Source: Acidobacteriota bacterium
Lineage (GTDB): Bacteria; Acidobacteriota; Terriglobia; Terriglobales; Acidobacteriaceae
DNA: 64,000 bases
Assembly: GCA_023410055.1 (NCBI GenBank)
Contig: JAEYQK010000024.1
Span: 62,001 to 126,000, forward strand
Direction of reading: 5' to 3'
How positions within the stretch are numbered: position 1 is the stretch's first letter; every line of letters begins with the position of its first letter. The notes below the pieces were generated by a model, which was not told the DNA's origin, searched no databases, and worked only from the letters and a program-made list of their open reading frames with translations. The position numbers were made by a program, and so were the translations under genes. Shown here in pieces: positions 26,309 through 35,906 of this stretch.

Positions 26309-27748
26309 ATGCTGGTCGGAACACGCTCGGCTCTTCTTCTCTTCTTGCTGTTGGTAGCGGTTTTGACTTTCTCGACACCATCTCTATGGGGGTGTTCGTG
26401 CGTCTTTGATGCTGTGAAATACGGTTGTGCGGGAGCGGGTAAGGGACATGCTGCGGTGTTTGTCGGTCGGGCAATGTCGGAGGAACTGGTTTCAATTCCT
26501 GCGGCCAACGGCAAGCCGGTGCGCTGGGCCAAGAAGACATTGTTTTCCATCAGCGAAAATATGGGAAATCCTTTGCCTAAGGAGGTGGCGATCTATACAC
26601 ATGCTTCTCCGCCCCCGGCACGTAACGAACACGGCCAACTCGTAAGCACGACAACCAGCTGTGATTTCTCGTTCAGCGTCGGTAAGGACTACCTGGTTTT
26701 TGCGGATCTCACGGATGACCTTCTCTACACAGGCTACTGCAGCGGTACGCGTGAGGCGGACCCGAACGATTGGATTCTCGACAGCTTTCGTCACCTGCCG
26801 CCCCCCGGCACCGGATACCTAAAAGGCGTGGTGGAAGAGCTACGCACCGATATAGAAAATAGTAGTACAAATCAAAAACCCCTGTCAGGCATTGCGCTGC
26901 GCATAGAAGGGCCCGTTTCGCGCGAAACGCGGACCGCCGCAGACGGCACGTTCCGTCTTGATTCCCTTCCGTCCGGCGATTACATCGTGAAGCCTGAACT
27001 CGACTCGCAATACTCCCCGGCCGGGACCAAAATTCATTTGGTGGACCGGGGGTGTGTCGATTTCCCGATATGGACACGGCTTCTTCGCGGCCGTATCGCT
27101 GGCCGGGTCATGACTTCGAAAGGCAAACCAGCCGCGAAAACGGAGATCGAACTGCTGTCACCCCGTTGCGACACTCACCCTAGGTTTGTAGGCGGGGTAG
27201 AGACAGACGAACTCGGATTCTTCGAGTGGGCAGAAGTGCCTCCGGGGAAATACATGTTGGGTGTCAATACCATGGACGCCAGGGCCAGTGATGAGGCCCT
27301 CTACCCTCCCAGTTATTACTCCGGAACTGGGACCTCCAATTGCCGCCATGCGAAGGTCATTGAAGTAGGCGTGGGGCAGAAGATTACGGGTTTGATCTTC
27401 ACGCTTCCCAAACCATTGCCTCGACAGAAAGTGGAACAACAGGTGACGGTCCTTTGGCCGGATGGGCGACCCGTGTCCGGTGTCTGGTTTTCGGTTCACG
27501 ACCAGCGCTGGCCCGACTCCGCTGTGGGCGACTGGAGGACGGACCAAGACGGACATGCCACCCTGGAGCTTCTCCAAGGCACGCAGTATAAGATTCAGGC
27601 GTACATCAATATTAGCGGCCACCACTTCAGCCAGTTTAGTTCTGACCCAAAGACAATCAGCACGGCGGGAACACCGTCCCCACTTACGCTAGTCCTGAGG
27701 TGCGATCCTGGTGATTGCCCAGGAGATACGCGAAAAAAGAGTCGATGA
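26309..27748 (+). CDS. Secreted protein with TIMP/NTR-like N-terminus and carboxypeptidase-regulatory-like repeats
   Basis: 479 residues. A signal peptide ends at SLWG just before C29-S-C31, so the mature chain would begin with a CxC, as in TIMP/netrin-like modules. The following AAVFVGRAM, a Cys before the strand FSFSVGKDYLVFAD, and GYCSGTRE fit that pattern. From about residue 175 there are two or three beta-sandwich repeats of the carboxypeptidase-regulatory type (GIALRIEGPVSRETRTAADG, GRIAGRVMTSKGKPA, DGRPVSGVWFSV). No catalytic site is seen. A lipoprotein reading (LWGC) is possible though W at -2 is unusual. GAGAGGA 9 nt upstream fixes the start. Confidence 0.72.
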   Translation: MLVGTRSALLLFLLLVAVLTFSTPSLWGCSCVFDAVKYGCAGAGKGHAAVFVGRAMSEELVSIPAANGKPVRWAKKTLFSISENMGNPLPKEVAIYTHASPPPARNEHGQLVSTTTSCDFSFSVGKDYLVFADLTDDLLYTGYCSGTREADPNDWILDSFRHLPPPGTGYLKGVVEELRTDIENSSTNQKPLSGIALRIEGPVSRETRTAADGTFRLDSLPSGDYIVKPELDSQYSPAGTKIHLVDRGCVDFPIWTRLLRGRIAGRVMTSKGKPAAKTEIELLSPRCDTHPRFVGGVETDELGFFEWAEVPPGKYMLGVNTMDARASDEALYPPSYYSGTGTSNCRHAKVIEVGVGQKITGLIFTLPKPLPRQKVEQQVTVLWPDGRPVSGVWFSVHDQRWPDSAVGDWRTDQDGHATLELLQGTQYKIQAYINISGHHFSQFSSDPKTISTAGTPSPLTLVLRCDPGDCPGDTRKKSR

Positions 27749-27756
27749 TCAAACCC

Positions 27757-27774
27757 GGGCTTGAACGGGGCACC
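27757..27774 (-). repeat. GGTGCCCC hairpin element, copy 5 (half element)
   Basis: GGGCTTGAACGGGGCACC, identical over 17 of 18 bases to the right ends of copies 4 and 7, but the complementary left arm is missing. It lies 8 bp after the stop of the TIMP-like gene. Confidence 0.65.
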
Positions 27775-27798
27775 GGGCAGTTACGGTAATTGCCCCAG

Positions 27799-27882
27799 CG
27801 GCTAAAGCCGGTTCTTGATGTGAGTCAATTGCGTCCCGACTAAAGTCGGGCCCTACCGAACTCCCACCCTTGCTTCGCAAGG
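27799..27882. repeat. Cluster of three short perfect hairpins
   Basis: CGGCT-AA-AGCCG (27799-27810), CCCGACT-AA-AGTCGGG (27835-27850) and CCTTGC-TTC-GCAAGG (27868-27882). The first two share the arrangement CT-AA-AG at the tip with differing stems. The similar CCGGACT-GG-AGTCCGG occurs at 61580-61595 after murB. The role is unknown; they resemble REP-like remnants. Confidence 0.6.
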
Positions 27883-27969
27883 ATGCGGCACCCGCGTCAC
27901 AGATAGATTCCTTCCCGCAACATAATCCGTGGACAGAATGCTGCCGCAGAAGTAACTTACGGTCATAGC

Positions 27970-29394
27970 ATGAACACGGCAAATGCAGCCCTGGAAGCAC
28001 TTCGCGGCGATGTACTCAATATCGTCCTGGGGACGGTCTTCCTAGCCGTTGGAGCGACGGCCAGCGTGATCGCAGCGATGCGCGGGCGCAGGGGTGTTCG
28101 CACTCTGATATGGTGGGGACTTTTCAGCGGAATGTACGGCCTGCAAAAGCTGCTGCAGACGGCCACGTTCCTGACGATACTTCCGCAATGGCTGGGATCT
28201 GCCGTTCCGTATGTGTCTACCGTAGTCAGGTACCTATTGCTGGTGGCTGCCTTGTGCGCCTGGCGACAACTAACGACGGGCAGGCTCAGACGCCTGGTGC
28301 AACTGGTAATCTACGCGGGGTTGGCGATCGCCGCGCTGGGTATTGGCACATTCGTTCGCGGCGGTCCAGCCGGCAAATGGATGTTCTACAACAACCTGCT
28401 TGCTGTGCTTGGCATTGCGATCCTGCTGAGCCCCATACTGATTCCAAGATTTTCCAAGCTCCTCGTCATTCGCAACCGAGTGGTAGCTGCTGGCGCCGTC
28501 ATTTTCGCGCTAGAGGTTCTGTACTACAACCTGGAGACCGTGCTGCGCGGCACACGGCTGAGTTATCGTACGCTGCCTCTCGTCGACTCGTTGGGCTTTG
28601 CCATCCTTCTGTTTTCGCTGGGCTACGCAACGCTGCAGATATTGTTTACGAACGAGCGCCGTCTGCTCTCGATCGAGACGGAACTGGAGACGGCCAGGCA
28701 GATACAAGCTTCAATCCTCCCGGCGGAAGTTCCCGAAATTAATGGTCTCCGTATCGCCGCTTCTTACCGTCCGATGACCGCTGTTGCTGGTGACTTCTAC
28801 CAGTTCGTGCGCCCGGACGATCACCATTTGGGCGTCCTTGTCGCAGATGTGTCTGGACATGGGATTCCAGCCGCACTCATATCCTCGATGATCAAAGTGG
28901 CCATGCAGACGGTCGCCGAGCATGCCGACGATCCCGCGCGAGTGCTTGGCGGTCTGAACCGCATCCTGTGGAGCGAAGCGCAGGGCCAGTTTGCCACGGC
29001 AGCTTACCTTTGGATCGATACTGAGAATCGTAAAGCACTCTACTCGGCGGCGGGGCATCCGCCGCTGCTGTGCTGGCGGAGCGGGTGCAGCGAAATGCAG
29101 TCCATCGAAAGTAATGGACTGTTGTTCGGAGTGCAGGCTGATTCTGAGTACCCCGTGTGCAGCATGTCGCTTGAACGATGCGATCGTTTGCTGCTCTATA
29201 CCGACGGCGTGACCGAAACAGAGAATGCCGCGGGAGATGCTTTTGGAGACCGGCAGCTGGAGTCTATCGTCCGCGACAATCGATCGCAGGCCGCCTCTGA
29301 GTTGTCGTGCCAAGTGCTCTCGGAGCTGCAGACGTGGCAAGGGGCTGCAAGCCAGCAAGATGACCTCACGCTGATTGTCATCGACATTCTCTAG
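27970..29394 (+). CDS. Membrane-bound PP2C/SpoIIE-type serine phosphatase
   Basis: 474 residues. The N-terminal ~230 residues form about six or seven hydrophobic segments; a short helical linker (SIETELETARQIQASILP) leads to an RsbU/SpoIIE-like PP2C domain. Metal-binding acidic residues appear in AVAGDFYQF, LVADVSGHGIPAA and YTDGVTE. The linker-catalytic layout is that of environmental phosphatases acting on anti-sigma antagonists (partner switching). No anti-sigma or antagonist gene is adjacent, so the target is unknown. Confidence 0.88.
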   Translation: MNTANAALEALRGDVLNIVLGTVFLAVGATASVIAAMRGRRGVRTLIWWGLFSGMYGLQKLLQTATFLTILPQWLGSAVPYVSTVVRYLLLVAALCAWRQLTTGRLRRLVQLVIYAGLAIAALGIGTFVRGGPAGKWMFYNNLLAVLGIAILLSPILIPRFSKLLVIRNRVVAAGAVIFALEVLYYNLETVLRGTRLSYRTLPLVDSLGFAILLFSLGYATLQILFTNERRLLSIETELETARQIQASILPAEVPEINGLRIAASYRPMTAVAGDFYQFVRPDDHHLGVLVADVSGHGIPAALISSMIKVAMQTVAEHADDPARVLGGLNRILWSEAQGQFATAAYLWIDTENRKALYSAAGHPPLLCWRSGCSEMQSIESNGLLFGVQADSEYPVCSMSLERCDRLLLYTDGVTETENAAGDAFGDRQLESIVRDNRSQAASELSCQVLSELQTWQGAASQQDDLTLIVIDIL

Positions 29395-29421
29395 CGCATC
29401 GTTTGAGCAAGGCTACTTGCC

Positions 29422-31350
29422 TTAGTGCTTCCTTTTCTGTTCCTGCACTTTCCTGAACTGCTCTGCCATCGCATCGACCGTAGCTGAAATCGACTCGGGA
29501 TGGCGGTACAGATTCTGGAACATTACACGAAAGTCCTGATGGTTACCCATGTCGAGGAATACTCGTTGTTCTGCCGCCGTGGGAGGCCCGCCGGGAGTGC
29601 CGTGTTGCGGAATGGGGGAGGGCAGTTGCACGGCGTACATGCTGCCGGCGCCGAGCGGTTCGTGAGGATACTCCATTAGCCACGTGCAGTTGTGCACGTC
29701 CGTAATTACGTTTGCCGAAACGACGACCCAGTGGCCGGCATCTTCATCGCCCGGATTCTGGCAATCCCAGAGCACTGAGCCTGGAACCGTCGCGGCGGTA
29801 TCGGTCATCCCGTAGTCGTCGATCTTGAGGCGTTGAATGCCGTGCTGCGTAGCGAAACGGTTTACCTCGGGGAGCGCCTGGTTCCAATCGACATTGCTGT
29901 CGCTCATCAGCGTGTATGGCGGTTTTCCCAGACCTAGTGCGTTGACGTACGGCATGTAGTACGGATACTGGCGCACGGCGGTCACGACGCAACTGGCTGC
30001 AAGCAACACCGTCAACGTAATCGCAGCAATTCCAGTGAGCGGAGCCCTGAGACGCAAGCGCTGGAGTATCAAGGGTAGTGGTGCCAGCAACACCGTCATC
30101 AGCACCAGCGGGATGTTGAAGTGGCGGTAAGAGACGTTCAGGTGGCTGACGATGAACAGTCCAGCAAAGACAATCAAACCGACCCACAGCGCTCGCCAGT
30201 GGGTCGTCAGTGCAGCGGGGATCACTGAGCCCTGTTCGTTCTTCGAGAACTTTCGCCACAGGGCTAATGCGCCGGTCAGGATAGTCAGGCCCAGGAAGCC
30301 AACAGTCGACTTCAGCACCAGGAGTACCGGGAAGTACAACCAGGTGCCGTGAGGATAGTGGTGTCCGAGCAGGAACGTGGGGCGGCTGCCGGTAAGCACG
30401 ACTATGAGCAGGCCGCGCACGAATACCAAGGCAGGCATCAGCGGGCGGAAGAGAATGGCGGCGACGTGTCCTTGGAACGGCGTCGGCTCGTTCCACGAGA
30501 ACACGAGATACACAATGTACGTCACGACTGCTGCCCAGAAGATTCCCTTGTACGTTGCTCTTCGACGAATGCGACGCCAAGCCTTGAACTCGGATTTCTC
30601 ACGCGGCTGATCTGGGAGCGGCAGCCAGCGCAGACTGAGAACGATCGCGATAAATGCGAAAAAGAGCGCACCGGCCGAGAACTTTGACAGCAACGCGCCG
30701 GCCAAGCTGAAAGCAAATAGCGCGGTGTTTCGGCGTGTCGGTTCTCGCCACAGCTCGGCAAATGTCCAGAGCGTCAAAAGCGTGAAGAGGGTGATCGCGA
30801 CGTCTGTCAGTACAAGTGGCCCGAAAGTTATGAACACCGGGGCAGTTGCGTAGGCGACTAGCGCGAGCAATCCGCCCCAAGGGCCGCCGAGACGACGCCC
30901 GATAGCGAAGATCACCCAGCCCAATGCGATCGTCAGCAACAGCATCGGGAAGCGAGCCCAGGCCAGAACGCGTGCAGGCTCGTTCCAGTGGCTCAGGACG
31001 TATTCGCCGAAGATCCACTGCCCCATCCAGGCGGGAAAGAAGTTTTCACTTTGCGTCCATGAGGGATGGGAGTAGTCGGCGTGGGTTCGCAGCAATACCA
31101 GTGGCAGAGCCGAAAGCAGCTTGGCCATCGGAGGATGCTCGGTATTCATTCGCATATCGAGCCGCTGCCAATAGCTGAGTCCGGCGGCGACATGGGCCAC
31201 CTCATCGAAGGTTACGGACTCGCGTAGCGCAGCGCCGCCCGACAGTAGGAACATCAGCGCGAGAAGCAAGACAGCAGCGCCGGACACGACACGAGAACTT
31301 GTCTTGGGAGTCCTTGCAGGTGTTTCCGATTGCACGGTCGAGGTAACCAT
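29422..31350 (-). CDS. GT39/ArnT-type membrane glycosyltransferase
   Basis: 642 residues with about 10-12 hydrophobic segments. The first periplasmic loop has the catalytic-type acidic pair in TFDEVAHVAAGLSYW and the RMNTEHPPMAKLL motif typical of polyprenyl-phosphate-dependent protein-mannosyl/ArnT transferases. The C-terminal part is soluble and periplasmic. The start is placed at 31350 (MVTSTVQ) since AGAGGG lies just upstream. It converges with the PP2C gene. The acceptor (protein or lipid) is unknown. Confidence 0.85.
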   Translation of the reverse strand: MVTSTVQSETPARTPKTSSRVVSGAAVLLLALMFLLSGGAALRESVTFDEVAHVAAGLSYWQRLDMRMNTEHPPMAKLLSALPLVLLRTHADYSHPSWTQSENFFPAWMGQWIFGEYVLSHWNEPARVLAWARFPMLLLTIALGWVIFAIGRRLGGPWGGLLALVAYATAPVFITFGPLVLTDVAITLFTLLTLWTFAELWREPTRRNTALFAFSLAGALLSKFSAGALFFAFIAIVLSLRWLPLPDQPREKSEFKAWRRIRRRATYKGIFWAAVVTYIVYLVFSWNEPTPFQGHVAAILFRPLMPALVFVRGLLIVVLTGSRPTFLLGHHYPHGTWLYFPVLLVLKSTVGFLGLTILTGALALWRKFSKNEQGSVIPAALTTHWRALWVGLIVFAGLFIVSHLNVSYRHFNIPLVLMTVLLAPLPLILQRLRLRAPLTGIAAITLTVLLAASCVVTAVRQYPYYMPYVNALGLGKPPYTLMSDSNVDWNQALPEVNRFATQHGIQRLKIDDYGMTDTAATVPGSVLWDCQNPGDEDAGHWVVVSANVITDVHNCTWLMEYPHEPLGAGSMYAVQLPSPIPQHGTPGGPPTAAEQRVFLDMGNHQDFRVMFQNLYRHPESISATVDAMAEQFRKVQEQKRKH

Positions 31351-31629
31351 ATCGTGCCCTCTTTCAGGGTAGAAGTTGTATTGTCTGAGTGGGGCCCGGA
31401 GGTACGGAGCGTTGCGCAGAACCACTCTAGCACTCAAGTGCTAGTTATATGAAGTGTGCACCTGAAAAGTCCGGCGAGATTTGTGCCTAAGGGGCAGGCC
31501 GTTAATGCAAATCTTTGCGCCTAGAGTCTGCATGTACCGCGCCGAAATTAGTGTTGTCCTACACAGAGTCGGGCAAGTATATTCACACGGTATAAAACCG
31601 CAGGCCATTCCATATTGGGAGAGACTGAA

Positions 31630-32181
31630 ATGAAAGTAGGTTCCCTCGCAGTAAAGGCCGCGTTGTCCGCAGTCTTGCTTACCTTCCCAGTGGCCGCTTT
31701 CGCACAGCTGCCGCCAGCGAGTGGTGTTCTTCCGTCTGAGTTCAAGTTGGTTGGGGAGAGGACCCTCGGTGCAACCATGTTCATCGAGGCCAAGAAGCCC
31801 AACCAGAACTTCCCAAAGCCGCACATGGACCAGGGCATTGAACTTAAGATCAGCTGGTCACAGAACCCGATGGCCGCACAAATTCTGGGCATGTTGGCCC
31901 AACAACCTGAAGAACCAGCGGGACGGAGCCCCGGCTCCGCAACCCGCGAAGAGCCTTGTGGGAAGCAACGTTACCGTGATGGCGTTCTCACCTGTCGCAA
32001 AGTGATCATCCCGTGGATTGGTGCCGGCTCAGGCCCCGACCTGGTTACATACCGTATCGGTTGGGCCGGAAAGAGCCCGACTGGCCTGTTGGGAATCAGC
32101 ATCAACAATTTTTGTGGCTCTAAAGAGATGGCTATTGGATGGATCGACTCGATCATTCCCAAGATCACTAAATCCAAGTAG
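31630..32181 (+). CDS. Secreted protein of unknown function
   Basis: 183 residues with a signal peptide (MKVGSLAVK, core, FPVAAFAQ ~25). The mature part has three Cys (CGKQRY, LTCRKVI, NNFCGS). GGGAGAG 6 nt before the ATG supports this start. I do not recognise the family. It probably has its own promoter in the 280-bp spacer (a TATAAA is near 31595). Confidence 0.65.
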   Translation: MKVGSLAVKAALSAVLLTFPVAAFAQLPPASGVLPSEFKLVGERTLGATMFIEAKKPNQNFPKPHMDQGIELKISWSQNPMAAQILGMLAQQPEEPAGRSPGSATREEPCGKQRYRDGVLTCRKVIIPWIGAGSGPDLVTYRIGWAGKSPTGLLGISINNFCGSKEMAIGWIDSIIPKITKSK

Positions 32182-32212
32182 TGCCAAGGCTGTGCACGCT
32201 TGATTTGAAGAG

Positions 32213-32242
32213 GACCCATCTTCGCGACAACGATGATGGGTC
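32213..32242 (+). terminator. Weak rho-independent terminator
   Basis: 8-bp stem GACCCATC / GATGGGTC with a 14-nt loop, followed by TTCTACTG. It lies 32 bp after the secreted-protein stop. The U-tract is poor. Confidence 0.45.
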
Positions 32243-32308
32243 TTCTACTGTGGACGCGCGTTTCGCGCTGCCCCTGCTCACGGCCTCCTTCGTGATACAA
32301 CATTCCGA

Positions 32309-33559
32309 GTGGAAGACGAGACTAGAACATCTCGCAACGTGACGGCGTTCGGCGCGACGTCGTTCTTCAACGATACGGCGAGCGAGATGGCGTACTGGAT
32401 TCTTCCGGCCTTCCTCGTTTCTATCGGCGCGGGACCGGCAGCGCTCGGCATCATCGAGGGCGTTGCTGAGAGCGTCACGTCGTTCGCTAAGCTGGGCTCC
32501 GGATACTGGAGCGACAAACTCGAACGGCGCAAACCTGTGGTCGTTGCCGGTTACGCTGTAGCCAATGCAGTCAAACCGCTGCTCGCGGTGGTCGGTGCGT
32601 GGTGGCAGGTATTGCTGATCCGTTTTGCCGACCGCTTCGCGAAAGGGGTACGCGGGGCACCGCGGGACGTGATGGTAGCCGAGTCCGCCGCCCCCGAGCG
32701 CGTTGGCGCAGCGTTTGGATTACTTCAGGCGATGGACTCTGCCGGCGCCATTGCAGGACCACTGCTGGCCCTCGCCATCCTTCCCGTATTCGGATTCAAA
32801 GGCGTATTTCTGGCGGCGGCTGTCCCCGGCCTGATTTCGATCCTCGTCGTTTCGTTCTTCGTTCGAGAGCATCATCGGACAAAACCAGAGCGCGCGAGCA
32901 CGCAGGATCGATTGCCGGGACGAACGCTCCCGAGACTGCCTGCAAGCTTCTATTACCTGATCGGTGTCATCGCGCTGTTCTCGATCGCAAACTCGAGTGA
33001 TATGTTTCTGGTGCTTCGCGCAGAGAACGTCGGCATATCCGTGAAGCACACGCCCTTGCTCGGGCTGGTTTTCAACATCACTTACACGCTATTCTCCTGG
33101 CCGGCCGGTCGTTTGAGTGACTCCCTCGCACGTACGGCTTCCGGTCCCGGGTGGGCAAGCCTCGGTCGTTCGCGACACCTAATGGCGGCGGCTGGTTATG
33201 TTGTTTTTGCGATTGTCTATGCGGTTTTTGCGTGGGCCCCGTCACGCGCGGCGATCTGGAGCATGATGGCGCTTTACGGGCTCTACTACGCTTTGACCGC
33301 GCCGGTGTTGAAGGCCATTGTGGCCGCCTCCGTGCCAGCCGAAGTTCGCGGGCGAGCGTTTGGAATCTTCGCATTTGTCACAAGTGTTACGACGCTGTTC
33401 GCAAGTTTGTTGACCGGACAGCTCTGGAAGCACTTTGGTGCGGCGCTTCCCTTCTGGTTGTCGGCGGGCCTGGCTCTAATTGCCGCACTGGCGCTGATCG
33501 TTGCACCGTCACGTCCGGAACAGAATCGGCAGACGCCGGTGGTAGACTCAGGTCATTGA
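32309..33559 (+). CDS. MFS transporter
   Basis: 416 residues, 12 predicted membrane helices. The loop 2-3 marker is degenerate (GSGYWSDKLERRKPVVVAGY), and helix 4-5 carries RFADRFAKGVRGAPRDVM with GAAFGLLQAMDSAGAIAGPL, the antiporter-like motif of this MFS subgroup. The start is GTG at 32309. It precedes nagZ by 28 bp and so likely belongs to the same operon. It does not show AmpG-specific features that I can recognise, so muropeptide transport is only a guess from context. Confidence 0.85.
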   Translation: MEDETRTSRNVTAFGATSFFNDTASEMAYWILPAFLVSIGAGPAALGIIEGVAESVTSFAKLGSGYWSDKLERRKPVVVAGYAVANAVKPLLAVVGAWWQVLLIRFADRFAKGVRGAPRDVMVAESAAPERVGAAFGLLQAMDSAGAIAGPLLALAILPVFGFKGVFLAAAVPGLISILVVSFFVREHHRTKPERASTQDRLPGRTLPRLPASFYYLIGVIALFSIANSSDMFLVLRAENVGISVKHTPLLGLVFNITYTLFSWPAGRLSDSLARTASGPGWASLGRSRHLMAAAGYVVFAIVYAVFAWAPSRAAIWSMMALYGLYYALTAPVLKAIVAASVPAEVRGRAFGIFAFVTSVTTLFASLLTGQLWKHFGAALPFWLSAGLALIAALALIVAPSRPEQNRQTPVVDSGH

Positions 33560-33587
33560 AGCGCGTCGGCGCACGGACAAGACACTG

Positions 33588-34691
33588 ATGGCTATTTCGA
33601 AACTGAAGACTCTCCCCGAACAAGCTGGACAACTGCTCATCATGGGCTTCGAAGGAACCGAACTCACGGCGCAACTGCGCTCCACGCTTTCAGCGATCCA
33701 GCCCGGCGGAGTCATTCTCTTCGCACGGAACATCGTCGAACCGCGCCAGACGTGGGAGCTGTTGCGCGAGTGCCAGAAGTGTGTCCGCACGCCGCTTTTC
33801 ATGTGCGTCGATATGGAGGGCGGCACCGTCGATCGACTCAAGGACATCATCGCTCCCGCACCCTCGGCCGCTGACGTCTTCGCCATCGGCGACAAGAAAG
33901 CTTTTCGCCTTCACGGCCAGATAATCGGGCAGGAAGTCTGCGCGCTTGGTTTCAACGTCGACTTCGCACCCGTCTCGGATCTTGCGCTTCCGCCGTCACG
34001 CGCGATCCTGACTTCACGCACGGTGTCAGCCGATCCGAATGAGACCGTTACGTATGTTCGTGAATTCCTGCGCGGCTTGCGAGACAAGAAAGTACTCGGC
34101 TGCGGCAAGCACTTCCCCGGATTAGGCGAAGCGAAGCTCGACACGCATAAGAAGCTTCCCGAGATCAAGAAGGGGATGAAAGCGCTCTGGAACGAAGACC
34201 TCGTCCCCTATCGCGAACTTCACCGCAACTTCCCTTTCATCATGGTCGCGCACGCGGCATATCCCGGCGCGATCAAAGAAGAGCTGCCGGCATCGCTCTC
34301 AAAGAAATGGCTCACTGACATTCTCCGCAAGAAGATCGGCTACAAGGGCATCATCCTGTCTGACGATCTTGAGATGGGCGGGGTTCTCGCGGCGGCATCC
34401 ATTGGCGATGCGGCTGTGGAAACCCTTCGCGCCGGTAGCGACATGTACCTTGTTTGCCGCAAGGACGATTACGTTTGGGACAGCTTTGAAGCGGTTCTCG
34501 GCGCGGGCCAACGCGACAAGCGATTCGGCCGCAGGGTCGCCGACTCCGCCGCCCGCGTGCTGGCGATGAAGAAGAAGTACGGCGTCGGCACTCACCGCGT
34601 CAACGCGCCGAATGACAAGGTCGTGAACAAGCTCCGCGCCGCTCTCTGGGAATTCGCCGAGGATGTTCGCCTCGCCTCAGCAGCGATGTAG
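33588..34691 (+). CDS. nagZ: Beta-N-acetylhexosaminidase, glycoside hydrolase family 3 (NagZ-like)
   Basis: 367 residues. GH3 enzymes of this type remove N-terminal GlcNAc from anhydro-muropeptides. The KHFPG motif (CGKHFPGLGEAKLDTHKKLP) holds the general acid-base His of the Asp-His dyad in DTH; the nucleophile Asp is in ILSDDLEMGG. It has only the catalytic TIM barrel, no GH3 C-terminal domain, and no signal peptide, so it is cytoplasmic like NagZ. It is followed 51 bp later by anmK, strong context for peptidoglycan recycling. Confidence 0.9.
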   Translation: MAISKLKTLPEQAGQLLIMGFEGTELTAQLRSTLSAIQPGGVILFARNIVEPRQTWELLRECQKCVRTPLFMCVDMEGGTVDRLKDIIAPAPSAADVFAIGDKKAFRLHGQIIGQEVCALGFNVDFAPVSDLALPPSRAILTSRTVSADPNETVTYVREFLRGLRDKKVLGCGKHFPGLGEAKLDTHKKLPEIKKGMKALWNEDLVPYRELHRNFPFIMVAHAAYPGAIKEELPASLSKKWLTDILRKKIGYKGIILSDDLEMGGVLAAASIGDAAVETLRAGSDMYLVCRKDDYVWDSFEAVLGAGQRDKRFGRRVADSAARVLAMKKKYGVGTHRVNAPNDKVVNKLRAALWEFAEDVRLASAAM

Positions 34692-34742
34692 AATCGGAGT
34701 AGCTTTCCACCTTAAGGTCTCTGAGTACCGAGTACTGTTCTT

Positions 34743-35906
34743 ATGATCGTCGCCGGCATAATGAGCGGAACATCCGCGGACGGGATCAACGTAGCGCTTG
34801 TGCGCCTGATGGGCCGCGGCTTTCGGACACGTCTCGAACTGCTGGCGCACGAAGAGTTCACCTACCCCGCCAAAGTTCGCGCCACGATACTTTCGGTCAT
34901 GAACGCCACCGCGAGCGTGGCCGATCTCTCGCGCTTAAGCTTCGTACTCGGCGAACTCTACGCCGAAGCGGTTCAGGAAACCTGCCGTCGCGCATCGCTT
35001 ACAGTTGATCTGATCGGCTGTCACGGTCAGACTATCTATCATCAAGGTGACCCGGCAAAGTTCCTCGGACGCAATGTCGCTTGTACCTGGCAGACGGGTG
35101 AAGGCTCCGTGATCGCCGCCCGCTGCGGAGTTCCCGTCGTCAGCGACTTTCGTCCGGCCGATATGGCCGCCGGTGGCAAAGGCGCGCCGCTCGTACCGTT
35201 CCTCGACTACATCCTTTTCCGCCATCGCCGCCGCGGACGCATCGTGCAGAACATCGGTGGTATCGGCAACCTGAGTGCAATCCTGCCGAAAGCCACGCCT
35301 GAGCAAGTGGTGGCATTCGATACAGGACCGGGAAACATGGTCATCGACCAGGTGATGGACCGCCTCTATAGTAAGCGTTACGACAAAGACGGCCAGATCG
35401 CCGCTCGCGGACGCGTCCTCGACACCGTGTTGTCGGAGATGCTGCGCCACAAGTTCTTTCGACGCAAACCTCCCAAGACTGCTGGCCGCGAGGACTTCGG
35501 CCGCGAATTCGTCACCCATTTTCTGCGCCGTTGCGGGAAGGCGCGCAACGAGGACATCGTCGCAACTGCGACGGCCCTGACGGCTCGATCCATAGGCGAG
35601 GCGGTGCGATCACTTGTTCCTGAAACTCAACGCCACGGGCAACGCACCGGCAAGTTGTTTCACGACTACATTGTTTCCGGTGGAGGCGCGAACAATCCTG
35701 CCCTGATGCGCATGATCGAAGATGAACTTCGTCCCTACGGTCTCCGCATCCGTCGGTCGGATGACCTTGGACTTGCTTCAGACGCTAAAGAAGCAGCCGC
35801 GTTCGCCCTGCTCGCCTACCAGACCTGGCGCCGCGAACCGTCGAATATACCCTCTGCCACTGGAGCCGCGCGACCTGCTATTCTCGGCAAGATCAGCTAT
35901 GCGTAG
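34743..35906 (+). CDS. anmK: Anhydro-N-acetylmuramic acid kinase
   Basis: 387 residues of the ASKHA fold. It hydrolyses and phosphorylates 1,6-anhydroMurNAc to MurNAc-6-P. Hallmarks: GIMSGTSADGINVALV at the start, GCHGQTIYH, QTGEGSVIA, VVSDFRPADMAAGGKGAPLVP, IGGIGNLS and DTGPGNMVID. Full-length. The next gene overlaps its end by 8 bp. No murQ etherase is visible in the window. Confidence 0.95.
   Translation: MIVAGIMSGTSADGINVALVRLMGRGFRTRLELLAHEEFTYPAKVRATILSVMNATASVADLSRLSFVLGELYAEAVQETCRRASLTVDLIGCHGQTIYHQGDPAKFLGRNVACTWQTGEGSVIAARCGVPVVSDFRPADMAAGGKGAPLVPFLDYILFRHRRRGRIVQNIGGIGNLSAILPKATPEQVVAFDTGPGNMVIDQVMDRLYSKRYDKDGQIAARGRVLDTVLSEMLRHKFFRRKPPKTAGREDFGREFVTHFLRRCGKARNEDIVATATALTARSIGEAVRSLVPETQRHGQRTGKLFHDYIVSGGGANNPALMRMIEDELRPYGLRIRRSDDLGLASDAKEAAAFALLAYQTWRREPSNIPSATGAARPAILGKISYA

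Noticed and set aside
29744..30580. 278-codon frame inside the GT39 gene, different frame
   Set aside because: Composition is Arg/Pro/His-rich as in out-of-frame reads; the GT39 frame has a signal-like start, helices and motifs.
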